From Filomicrobium sp. (GTDB taxonomy: Bacteria > Pseudomonadota > Alphaproteobacteria > Rhizobiales > Hyphomicrobiaceae), in assembly GCA_030607105.1 (NCBI GenBank), contig JAUWFF010000132.1, positions 1 to 5,253 of the forward strand: a stretch of DNA of 5,253 nt, given 5' to 3'. Made by a program: the position numbers and the translations under genes. Shown here one piece after another: positions 1 to 5,253 of this stretch (within the stretch, counting starts at the first letter, position 1; every line of letters starts with the position of its first letter). The notes beneath the pieces were generated by a model that was not told the DNA's origin, made no database searches, and worked only from the letters and a program-made list of their open reading frames with translations.

Positions 1-2
1 CG

Positions 3-566
3 CATTTCGTGCTTCCTTGGACACCGATCCGCTCCAAACAGGACGCCGTGAACGCAGCCGCCAAGATTCGGCAATTACCTCGCCGTGGTGGTGAATACAC
101 CTGCATGGCGCGTATGCTGCGGAATCTAAGTGAGACCGTAATCAAGACCATCCCTTTCAATCCCCTGAAAACCGTCGTCGACGTGTCCGGCGACGGCATC
201 GACAACTGCGAAGCCGAAGCCGAACTAAAAAGGGCCAAGGATGGCGCAGTTAACGCCGGTGCAATCATCAACGGCCTGCCGATTATCGTCGAAGGTACAC
301 GCTTCGTTGGCGAGGGCGCCTACCGCGCGCCAGGCGCCGGCCTGGTCCAGCTGACACCGCCCGATCAGCGCGAACGCATGACCCTCGAAACCTGGTATGA
401 TCGCAACGTTATCGGCGGTTTCGGCGCGTTTACCATTACCGCGAACGGATATGGGGATTTCGCCCGCGCCATGCGCAGCAAATTTGTTGTCGAAATCAGT
501 TGGGCGGCCGAAGCGAACGGCCGCGGTTCACACCCAGCCGCACCGCCGGTGGTTAAGTTACGCTAA
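3..566 (+). CDS. DUF1194 (vWA-like) domain protein, C-terminal part, 5' end outside window
   Basis: The frame is open to the left edge: codons at 3-8 read His-Phe before a GTG at 9, and the protein enters in mid-domain (VLPWTPI), so the true start lies outside the window and the GTG is not it. About 187 residues remain, ending at TAA 564-566. Recognisable DUF1194 landmarks are the VVDVSGDGIDN block (nt about 171-203), the AINGLPI-like strand (AIINGLPIIVEG, nt about 261-296) and the C-terminal VIGGFGAF...GDFARAM...K.VVEIS segment. DUF1194 proteins adopt a von Willebrand factor A-like fold; many are exported, but any signal peptide and the N-terminal metal-site DxSxS motif would lie outside the window. 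Their role is not established. A Pro-rich tail of about 20 residues follows the domain. A 185-bp gap separates it from the next gene, and nothing links it functionally to the signalling genes. Family call is good; function unknown. Confidence 0.8.
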   Translation, partial: HFVLPWTPIRSKQDAVNAAAKIRQLPRRGGEYTCMARMLRNLSETVIKTIPFNPLKTVVDVSGDGIDNCEAEAELKRAKDGAVNAGAIINGLPIIVEGTRFVGEGAYRAPGAGLVQLTPPDQRERMTLETWYDRNVIGGFGAFTITANGYGDFARAMRSKFVVEISWAAEANGRGSHPAAPPVVKLR

Positions 567-586
567 GGCCATTCGTGATGAATATT

Positions 587-636
587 GCGCTGGGCGGAAC
601 TTTGTGTCAGCGTTTTTTTGAGATTCCGCCCTGCGC
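587..636. repeat. Long inverted repeat (13-nt arms, 24-nt spacer) after the DUF1194 gene
   Basis: The left arm GCGCTGGGCGGAA (587-599) is the reverse complement of the right arm TTCCGCCCTGCGC (624-636) except for a T/T mismatch at 591/632, giving 8 + 4 paired bases. The 24-nt spacer (600-623) contains a run of seven T at 613-619. The repeat begins 20 nt after the DUF1194 stop, so it may fold in that transcript and act as a 3' stabiliser or a terminator. No T-run follows the right arm, so it is not a canonical intrinsic terminator. A REP-like palindromic element is the alternative. The structure is directly visible; its role is inference. Confidence 0.55.
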
Positions 637-686
637 TAGGCACGGCTTCTTCCACGAGGCAGCGATCGGGCAGCCTTCTGGAGAGA

Positions 687-701
687 GCCTTGAATCAAGG
701 C
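687..701. promoter_or_regulatory. Perfect 15-bp palindrome, candidate operator upstream of the FIST gene
   Basis: GCCTTGA-A-TCAAGGC is a perfect 7-bp inverted repeat around one central base, ending 50 bp before the FIST start codon. The near-zero spacer suits a site for a dimeric DNA-binding protein rather than an RNA hairpin. Its position in the leader of the sensor-kinase pair makes an operator plausible, possibly for the LuxR-type regulator encoded in this window or for another factor. No convincing -35/-10 pair could be placed beside it, and no second copy was noticed in the other intergenic regions. The regulatory role is inference. Confidence 0.35.
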
Positions 702-736
702 ATGAAGTCTTGGATGACGCACGAGAAGGCGGACGC

Positions 737-744
737 AAGGGAGG
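737..744 (+). promoter_or_regulatory. Strong Shine-Dalgarno that fixes the TTG start of the FIST gene
   Basis: AAGGGAGG lies 7 nt before the TTG at 752. An in-frame TAA at 746-748, between this site and the TTG, excludes any upstream start. The combination makes TTG 752 the start codon although no ATG is present. Confidence 0.75.
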
Positions 745-751
745 ATAAACG

Positions 752-1900
752 TTGCGCTGGGAAACCTGGCCCCCGTGCACATGCGGCATCCACGTTGCTT
801 TTAGCGTGGCTGACACGGTCGCCGATGCGATCGTCGAGCTGCGCTCGAATCTTCCCGCCTCGAATTTTGCCCATCTGATCGTTTTCTTCTCACCCAAGTA
901 TGAGCCCACGGAGGTCGTCAACGGCCTGAACAAGGCGTTCCCGAACACGCCTTTCAGCGGATGCACGACATCGGGCGAAATCACCCCGGCCGGGATCCGC
1001 AGCGGCGGTATTCAGGTGATCGCCTTCGAAGACGCACGGTTCAGATTTGTCAGCGCGGTCGTTGAGAACGCAAGCAGTTCCGGCGTTGAAGACGCGTCTC
1101 ACGTGGCGCGCCGGTTGAAGGCGCAAATCTCTAGTCTTGGCGGCGTGCACGACAAATTCGGCCTGCTACTCACCGACGGCCTTGCCAATCATGAAGAAAC
1201 GCTGGTTGCGGCGGTGAACTGGGCACTCGGCGACATCCAGTTGATCGGCGGTTCTGCCGGCGATGATTTACGCTTCAAGGATGCAGCCCTGATCCATAAC
1301 TGCGGCGCTGTCAGAGATGCCGCCATTCTCATGTTGGTCGAAACGGATGTGCCGTTCCACGCCTTCAAGACACAGAACTTTGATCCCACGCCGATCAAGC
1401 TCGTTATTACCGCATGCGACGCTGAACGCCGCATCGTCCATGAATTCAACGCCGAACCCGCCGCCCTTGAATACGCGAACGCCATCGGCCTCATCCCCAA
1501 TGACCTTGGGCCGTTCAGCTTCGCATCGCACCCCCTCGTCGTGAAGGTTGGTAACGATTACTACTGCCGCTCCATTCGCAACATGAACCCGGACGGCAGC
1601 CTGTCATTCTTCTGCGCGATCGACGTTGGTCTCGTGCTAACCATCGCCCGTCCGACCGACCTGACAGAGGCAACCGAAGCAAAGCTTGCCGAGGTGGACG
1701 AACTTCTGCATGGCACGCAAATGATCGTCGGTTTCGACTGCATTTTACGGCGCCTCGACGCGGAAAACCGCCAGATGGGCAACCGGATCGAAAAGATCTA
1801 CAAGCGCCACAAGGTGGTCGGCTTCCACACCTACGGGGAGCAGTACAACGCCATGCATCTAAATCAGACCCTCACCGGAATAGCCTTCGGCGCGCCGTGA
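752..1900 (+). CDS. nosP: FIST-domain signal-sensing protein, NosP-like
   Basis: This is a 382-residue cytoplasmic-type protein with no signal peptide or membrane segment. It consists of a FIST_N region (roughly residues 25-220) followed by FIST_C (roughly 225-375). Landmarks are GCTTSGEI (70-77), GGSAGDDLRF (167-176) and the C-terminal TYGEQYNAMHLNQTLTG (360-376), all typical of the family. FIST proteins are ligand-binding sensor modules. The stand-alone form next to a hybrid kinase matches P. aeruginosa NosP, a haem protein that binds NO and regulates its partner kinase NahK; length also agrees. Whether this copy binds haem cannot be read from sequence: several His are present (including H369 in the MHLNQT motif), but I cannot assign a haem ligand. 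It starts at TTG 752 (strong Shine-Dalgarno, upstream in-frame stop) and ends at TGA. The kinase gene begins 70 bp downstream, so the two are probably co-transcribed. Family certain; NosP function is inferred from the gene neighbourhood. Confidence 0.88.
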   Translation: MRWETWPPCTCGIHVAFSVADTVADAIVELRSNLPASNFAHLIVFFSPKYEPTEVVNGLNKAFPNTPFSGCTTSGEITPAGIRSGGIQVIAFEDARFRFVSAVVENASSSGVEDASHVARRLKAQISSLGGVHDKFGLLLTDGLANHEETLVAAVNWALGDIQLIGGSAGDDLRFKDAALIHNCGAVRDAAILMLVETDVPFHAFKTQNFDPTPIKLVITACDAERRIVHEFNAEPAALEYANAIGLIPNDLGPFSFASHPLVVKVGNDYYCRSIRNMNPDGSLSFFCAIDVGLVLTIARPTDLTEATEAKLAEVDELLHGTQMIVGFDCILRRLDAENRQMGNRIEKIYKRHKVVGFHTYGEQYNAMHLNQTLTGIAFGAP

Positions 1901-1970
1901 CCCCTTATCGCAACGAGTTCGTCCGCTACCTTAGGCCCTTCTGAAGCCGAGCCTGGAAAACGCCAACAGC

Positions 1971-3317
1971 ATGCCGCAATCGTCCTCACAAGACCTCAGT
2001 CGAAAGCTGGAGAAGCTGAACAAGATCAACGCCGCGCTGATCGAGCGCGTCGAACGATCCGTTGAGCAGCAGGGCAACGCATATTCTCTTTTCACAGCGG
2101 CAATAGGACTGGAGAACCAGGTTCGTCAGCGAACTGATGAACTCCAGGAAGCCCTAGAGCGGCTCGAAACCTCAAATGAAGCCCTTGTCGCCGCCCGTGA
2201 CGAGGCAGAACGCGCCAATGAAGCAAAGACACGCTTCTTCACCGCCGTCGGCCACGACCTTCTTCAGCCTTTGCACGCCGCCCGGCTAACCGTCTCCGCA
2301 CTGGGCGAAAGCAACGAGATTTCAGAGAACAGAAAACTGACCGACCAGATCGACCATGCCCTGTCGTCGGTCGAAGATTTGTTACGCACGATGCTCGACA
2401 TCACCAAGATCGAAACTGGCGTCACGCAACCTTCTCCGCGGCCTATGTCACTGAGCGATCTGTTCGAATCGCTTGACGTTGATTTCACCCCGATCGTCGC
2501 CGAAAAGGGACTAACGCTCACGGTAAATCCGAATGGTTTCGACGTCGTATCCGATCCGCCGATGTTACGTCGGATCCTCCAAAACCTGTTGTCGAACGCC
2601 GCCCGCTTTACCAATGCCGGTCAAGTCAGCCTGCACGCGGAGCGGCACGGTGAGGAAGTGCGGATTAAAGTCACGGACACCGGGCCCGGCATACAATAAC
2701 ACGACCGCGACAGAATCTTCGAGGAGTTCCAGAGCGGTTCCAATGAGCGTCCCGCCCGGAACGGCGGTTTCGGTCTTGGGCTGTTCATAGTCAAGCGCAT
2801 GGCACACGCACTCAATCACTTGGTCACACTGGAATCAAAATCAGGCAACGGTTCGACATTCATCGTGCATGTACCGTTCGCGGGTGAAACTTCAGGCAGC
2901 ATCGACAAGGCAAAGCAGGCCGTTATCCGCAAGGCTCAATATGGCTTTGCTGATGTGCATGTCATGGTGATCGAGAACGATCTCAACATTATCGCGGCAA
3001 CCACGACGTTGCTCGATCAATGGAACTGCCGGACCTTTTCAGCCACTGATCTTCGGCAGATTGACGATTACGTCGCCACCGCCGAACAACCACCCGCGAT
3101 CATTCTCGCCGATTTTCATCTCGAAGACGATGAGTGCGGCCTGACCGGTGTGGCGCGCCTGCGTTCAGCTTGGAACACGCAGATTCCAGCGATCGTCATT
3201 ACCGCTGACCATGGGACGCAGTCGGCAGCGGCCGTCAAGGCAGCAGGCTGCGAACTGCTCTGCAAGCCCATCCGGCCAGCCGAGCTGCGCGCGTTGATGC
3301 AGCATCTATTGAACTAA
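1971..3317 (+). pseudogene. NahK/ErcS'-like hybrid histidine kinase interrupted by one in-frame TAA
   Basis: A single frame of 449 codons is broken only by TAA at 2697-2699 (codon 243). Domain order: coiled coil (about residues 8-88); DHp domain with phosphoacceptor H95 in GHDLLQP; CA ATPase domain with N box (RILQNLLSNA, 201-210), G1 box (DTGPGI, 236-241), F box (FEEF, 250-253) and G2 box (GFGLGLF, 266-272); then a receiver (about 329-448) with acidic E335/D337, phosphoacceptor D381 in LADFHL, T411 and K432. There is no PAS, GAF or membrane segment, so the signal probably comes from a partner such as the upstream FIST protein. The stop falls between the G1 and F boxes. Termination gives a 242-residue product without the ATP lid, and restart at ATG 2799 (no clear Shine-Dalgarno) would give the receiver without the F and G2 boxes. 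The 618 nt after the stop remain open and well conserved, so the lesion is recent, suppressed or an error. ATG 1971 has only a weak GGA upstream; an in-frame TAG at 1932 limits extension. Known relatives of the NahK/ErcS' type control PQQ alcohol oxidation. Confidence 0.8.
2697..2699 (+). other. Premature in-frame TAA inside the kinase ATPase domain
   Basis: The frame reads Thr-Gly-Pro-Gly-Ile-Gln, then TAA, then His-Asp-Arg-Asp-Arg-Ile-Phe-Glu-Glu-Phe. Related kinases commonly have GIP followed by an acidic residue here, so GAA to TAA is the simplest origin; CAA to TAA is another one-base route. TAA also ends this same gene at 3315-3317 and the DUF1194 gene, so a reassigned code is not supported. 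Confidence 0.85.
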
Positions 3318-3327
3318 GTTTTTCGGC

Positions 3328-3342
3328 TGGGCTGGCCGCCCA
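3328..3342. other. Short hairpin in the 57-bp convergent gap
   Basis: TGGGC (3328-3332) and GCCCA (3338-3342) form a perfect 5-bp stem with a 5-nt loop between the converging ends of the kinase and regulator genes. A T-run precedes it on the + strand (3319-3323) and none follows it, and no T-run follows on the - strand. It is therefore a weak candidate for a shared terminator. No other structure was found in this gap. Confidence 0.2.
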
Positions 3343-3374
3343 TCAGGTTTGTGCGCTTAGCCGTGGCCCGTCCG

Positions 3375-4085
3375 TCAGGCGCTATCAGCATCAGAAGGCT
3401 TCTCATCAGGAAGCACGACCTTTGACACCTCGATGACCGCTTGCGTTCGCGAGGCGACACCAAGTTTGCGCAGGATTTCCGAGACGTGCGCCTTCACGGT
3501 GGTCTCGCCCACACTCAATTCGTGTGCGATCTGCTTGTTGAGCAAACCCTGCTTCAGCATGTTCAACACGCGCAGCTGTTGCGGAGTGAGCGACTTCAAT
3601 CGGGCAATGATCTCCGCCGTCTCATTGGCAGGGGAATCAGGAGGCACATAACCCGGCGGCAGGCAGACTTCACCGTTCATCACCCCCTGGATCGCACCAA
3701 CCAGTTCCGGCTTGCGCACCGCTTTTGAGATGTAGCCCGAGGCCCCGCACGTCATTGCCCGGTGGATCGTCTCAGGTTCCTCGATTGCCGAAACAATCAC
3801 CACCGGAAGCTTGGGGTGCCGTGCGCGCAGTTCCAGAAGGCCTTCAAAGCCGCGGGTCCCCGGCATATTGAGATCAAGCAGCACGAGATCGAATTCGCCG
3901 TCCCCTTCAATGGTGTCGAAAGCGGACGCCAGTGTGTTGGCTTCGGCGATCTCGGCCGAAGGAAAGGCCGTGTTGATGGCCAACTTCATGGCATCAAGGA
4001 ACAGGGGATGATCGTCAACGACGAGAAAGCTCTCTGGCATGTTGCTGGTTCCCAGGAAACTGGTTGCAAGCGCAATGTCTGCCAT
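3375..4085 (-). CDS. LuxR/NarL-family response regulator, AgmR/ErbR/ExaE-like
   Basis: A 236-residue two-component response regulator with an N-terminal receiver and a C-terminal LuxR helix-turn-helix. Numbered from ATG 4085: acidic pair D24-D25 in VVDDHPLF, phosphoacceptor D71 in LLDLNMPG, S99 at the conserved Ser/Thr position (VIVSA), K121 in YISKA. The DNA-binding domain is at about 166-218 (LTPQQLRVL...NKQIAHELSVGETTVKAHVSEILRKLGV), the typical GerE/LuxR pattern. The receiver closely follows the AgmR/ErbR type of Pseudomonas, an activator of PQQ-dependent alcohol oxidation genes, and the gene lies beside such a dehydrogenase. It probably receives phosphate from the neighbouring hybrid kinase or another kinase; a hybrid kinase would normally need an Hpt intermediate, and none is in the window. 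Start: ATG 4085 has GAAGG 8 nt upstream. ATG 4040 (MPESFLVVDD) would begin directly at the receiver and is a good alternative with a weaker GGGA site. GTG 4100 overlaps the Shine-Dalgarno and is unlikely. Confidence 0.87.
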   Translation of the reverse strand: MADIALATSFLGTSNMPESFLVVDDHPLFLDAMKLAINTAFPSAEIAEANTLASAFDTIEGDGEFDLVLLDLNMPGTRGFEGLLELRARHPKLPVVIVSAIEEPETIHRAMTCGASGYISKAVRKPELVGAIQGVMNGEVCLPPGYVPPDSPANETAEIIARLKSLTPQQLRVLNMLKQGLLNKQIAHELSVGETTVKAHVSEILRKLGVASRTQAVIEVSKVVLPDEKPSDADSA

Positions 4086-4093
4086 AAATCTAG

Positions 4094-4098
4094 CCTTC
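4094..4098 (-). promoter_or_regulatory. Ribosome binding site supporting ATG 4085 of the response regulator
   Basis: On the - strand GAAGG lies 8 nt before ATG 4085. It favours this start over GTG 4100, whose first codons contain the site, and it competes with the receiver-proximal ATG at 4040, which has only GGGA about 9 nt upstream. Confidence 0.45.
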
Positions 4099-4138
4099 AC
4101 AACTTAAACTGCAATCGTAGCCTGGAAATTCGTGCCCG

Positions 4139-4183
4139 ATAAATAGGAAAGGGGATAAGCAGTCGCTTGTACCGCTTACCCCC
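4139..4183 (-). terminator. Possible intrinsic terminator after the alcohol dehydrogenase gene
   Basis: Read on the - strand, GGGGTAAGC (4174-4182) pairs with GCTTATCCCC (4151-4160) with one bulged base, around a 13-nt loop. The stem is followed by a pyrimidine/T-rich stretch, TTTCCTATTTAT (4139-4150). It lies about 40 nt after the dehydrogenase stop and before the regulator gene. The T-tract is interrupted and the stem is bulged, so termination could be partial and leave some read-through into the regulator. Confidence 0.4.
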
Positions 4184-4222
4184 GAACTCAGTGATCGAGT
4201 GCGTTAAGACGCGTCGATCCGC

Positions 4223-5253
4223 CTACTTCGAAGCAAGGGACTTCGGCAGCTTGAAGGTCCAAACCATGCCACCCTGATTGAGGTTCGCAACGGTCTTGGC
4301 GACTTCACCACCCCACAGCGGGACAGCACCGCCCCAACCAGAGACGATCGTAATCAATTGCTCACCATTTTCTTCCCAGGTGATCGGCGAACCGACGATT
4401 CCGGAGCCGGTGTTGAATTGCCAAAGCACCTTGCCGGTCTTGGCATCGAGTGCCTTGAGGTATCCTTCCGGTGTGCCAGTAAAGACGAGACCGCCTCCAG
4501 TCGACAGAACGCCACCCCACAGCGGAGCGTTGTTCTTCATCGACCAGACGATTTTGCCGGTTGCCGGATCGACCGCCTTCAAAGCACCGATGTGATCGTC
4601 AAAGATCGGCTTAATCGTGAAGCCCGCACCTAGGTACGCCGCACCGGCTTTGTAGGTGACCGGCTCGTTCCACAGATCCATGCCCCACTCGTTGGAAGGC
4701 ACGTAGAACAGTTTGGTATCTGGGGAATAGGAAATTGGCATCCAGTTCTTGCCGCCGAGGAAGCTCGGAATGGCGAAGATCGAATTGCCCTTCTTGCCGC
4801 CTTTCGCATCGGCAGGATTACCGGGACGGTTGGCGGGGTCGTAAATCGGACGTCCGGTCTTATCGAGCCCCTTCGCCCAGGTGATGTTCTCAACGAATGG
4901 GAAGCCGCGGATGAACTTGCCGTTCTCACGGTTCAGCACATAGAAGTAGCCGTTACGGTCGGCAGTCGCGACCGCCTTGGTACCGTCGAGGTCGAACGAG
5001 ACGACTTCGTTGACGCCATCATAGTCCCAGCCATCGTTGGGGGTTGTTTGGAAGCCCCACTTGATCTCACCGGTTTCCGGATCGATCGCCAGACGCGAGC
5101 ACGACCATTTGTTGTCTCCCGGGCGCATATGGCTGTTCCACGGTGCCGGGTTACCGGTTCCCATGAAGATCAGCTTGGTGTCCGGATCGTAAGTGCCACC
5201 GAGCCAAGTCGCCGAGCCACCGGTCTTCCACAGATCGCCCGGCCAGCTTTCAT
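4223..5253 (-). CDS. exaF: PQQ- and probably lanthanide-dependent alcohol dehydrogenase, C-terminal part (ExaF/PedH-like)
   Basis: About 342 C-terminal residues of a type I quinoprotein alcohol dehydrogenase, an enzyme of roughly 600 residues that oxidises alcohols in the periplasm with PQQ and passes electrons to a cytochrome c. The frame is open to the right edge ([12 protein letters not shown]...), so the start, signal peptide, active-site Cys pair and metal-binding Glu are outside the window; the ATG at 5164 is internal. Visible features are the metal-site Asn motif TGNPAPWN (nt about 5135-5158), the catalytic Asp in GWDYDGVNE (Asp codon 5024-5026) with a second Asp two residues later (5018-5020), and propeller docking motifs TGEIKW, TGKIVW and TGKVLW. 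That extra Asp marks lanthanide-using enzymes (XoxF, ExaF, PedH). The end of the protein ([19 protein letters not shown], then [12 protein letters not shown]) resembles PedH/ExaF ethanol-type enzymes more than XoxF. No cytochrome c domain follows before TAG 4223-4225. Family certain; metal preference strongly suggested; substrate inferred. Confidence 0.9.
   Translation of the reverse strand, partial: ESWPGDLWKTGGSATWLGGTYDPDTKLIFMGTGNPAPWNSHMRPGDNKWSCSRLAIDPETGEIKWGFQTTPNDGWDYDGVNEVVSFDLDGTKAVATADRNGYFYVLNRENGKFIRGFPFVENITWAKGLDKTGRPIYDPANRPGNPADAKGGKKGNSIFAIPSFLGGKNWMPISYSPDTKLFYVPSNEWGMDLWNEPVTYKAGAAYLGAGFTIKPIFDDHIGALKAVDPATGKIVWSMKNNAPLWGGVLSTGGGLVFTGTPEGYLKALDAKTGKVLWQFNTGSGIVGSPITWEENGEQLITIVSGWGGAVPLWGGEVAKTVANLNQGGMVWTFKLPKSLASK

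Noticed and set aside
637..655. GGCACGG followed by TTCC, resembling a sigma-54 promoter
   Set aside because: The -12 GC is absent at the required 10-base distance from GG 639-640.
607..984. Open frame of 125 codons on the - strand across the start of the FIST gene
   Set aside because: It covers the well-supported Shine-Dalgarno and N-terminus of the FIST gene on the other strand and shows no recognisable domain; it is a high-GC shadow frame.
1901..1970. Terminator or promoter between the FIST and kinase genes
   Set aside because: Only a 4-bp AGGC/GCCT match is present, without a T-run, and no clear promoter; nothing supportable.
2697..2699. Reassigned genetic code in which TAA is sense
   Set aside because: TAA is used as the true end of the DUF1194 gene and of this same kinase gene; the other genes end with TGA or TAG.
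2697..2799. Frameshift, or a separate downstream gene, as the explanation for the kinase split
   Set aside because: Both halves are in the same frame, and the F and G2 boxes are encoded between the stop and the next ATG, so a single nonsense codon explains everything.
3762..4142. Open + strand frame of 126 codons opposite the response regulator
   Set aside because: It is antisense to a receiver with all conserved residues, and its translation resembles no family.
4278..4633. Two overlapping + strand frames opposite the dehydrogenase
   Set aside because: They mirror the conserved dehydrogenase C-terminus; no ribosome site or protein family supports them.
1..5253. tRNA, rRNA, CRISPR array, insertion sequence or attachment site
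   Set aside because: No cloverleaf, repeat-spacer pattern, transposase or target duplication was recognised anywhere in the window.

Overview
The window looks like part of an alphaproteobacterial chromosome, probably Hyphomicrobiales. The evidence is the moderately high GC, the DUF1194 protein type, and a periplasmic PQQ alcohol dehydrogenase with an AgmR/ErbR-type regulator beside it. The lineage is inferred from family distribution and is only moderately certain. No mobile element, RNA gene or CRISPR array was seen.

Layout from left to right. (1) The 3' part of a DUF1194 (von Willebrand A-like) gene runs off the left edge on the + strand. (2) A 185-bp intergenic region holds a long inverted repeat and a perfect 15-bp palindrome. 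(3) A complete FIST-domain sensor gene of the NosP type starts at a TTG with a strong Shine-Dalgarno. (4) A hybrid histidine kinase of the NahK/ErcS' type lies 70 bp downstream; its reading frame is intact for 449 codons except for one in-frame TAA inside the ATPase domain. (5) A LuxR/NarL-type response regulator of the AgmR/ErbR/ExaE type lies convergently on the - strand. (6) Upstream of it on the - strand, after a possible terminator, is the C-terminal half of a PQQ-dependent alcohol dehydrogenase. It carries the Asp-Tyr-Asp active-site signature of lanthanide-dependent enzymes, and its C-terminal sequence resembles ExaF/PedH.

How the genes may work together: FIST protein, hybrid kinase, LuxR-type regulator and quinoprotein alcohol dehydrogenase also cluster in Pseudomonas (nosP-nahK/ercS' ... 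erbR ... exaA). There the kinase and regulator control PQQ-dependent alcohol oxidation, and NosP is a haem/NO sensor acting on NahK. By analogy, the FIST protein here should sense a signal and modulate the kinase, whose phosphorylation state would feed to the regulator that controls the dehydrogenase. The kinase has no recognisable sensor domain of its own, only a coiled coil before the dimerisation/His domain, which fits a partner protein as the sensor. The premature stop between the G1 and F boxes means the kinase is a recent pseudogene, is read through, or reflects a base error.
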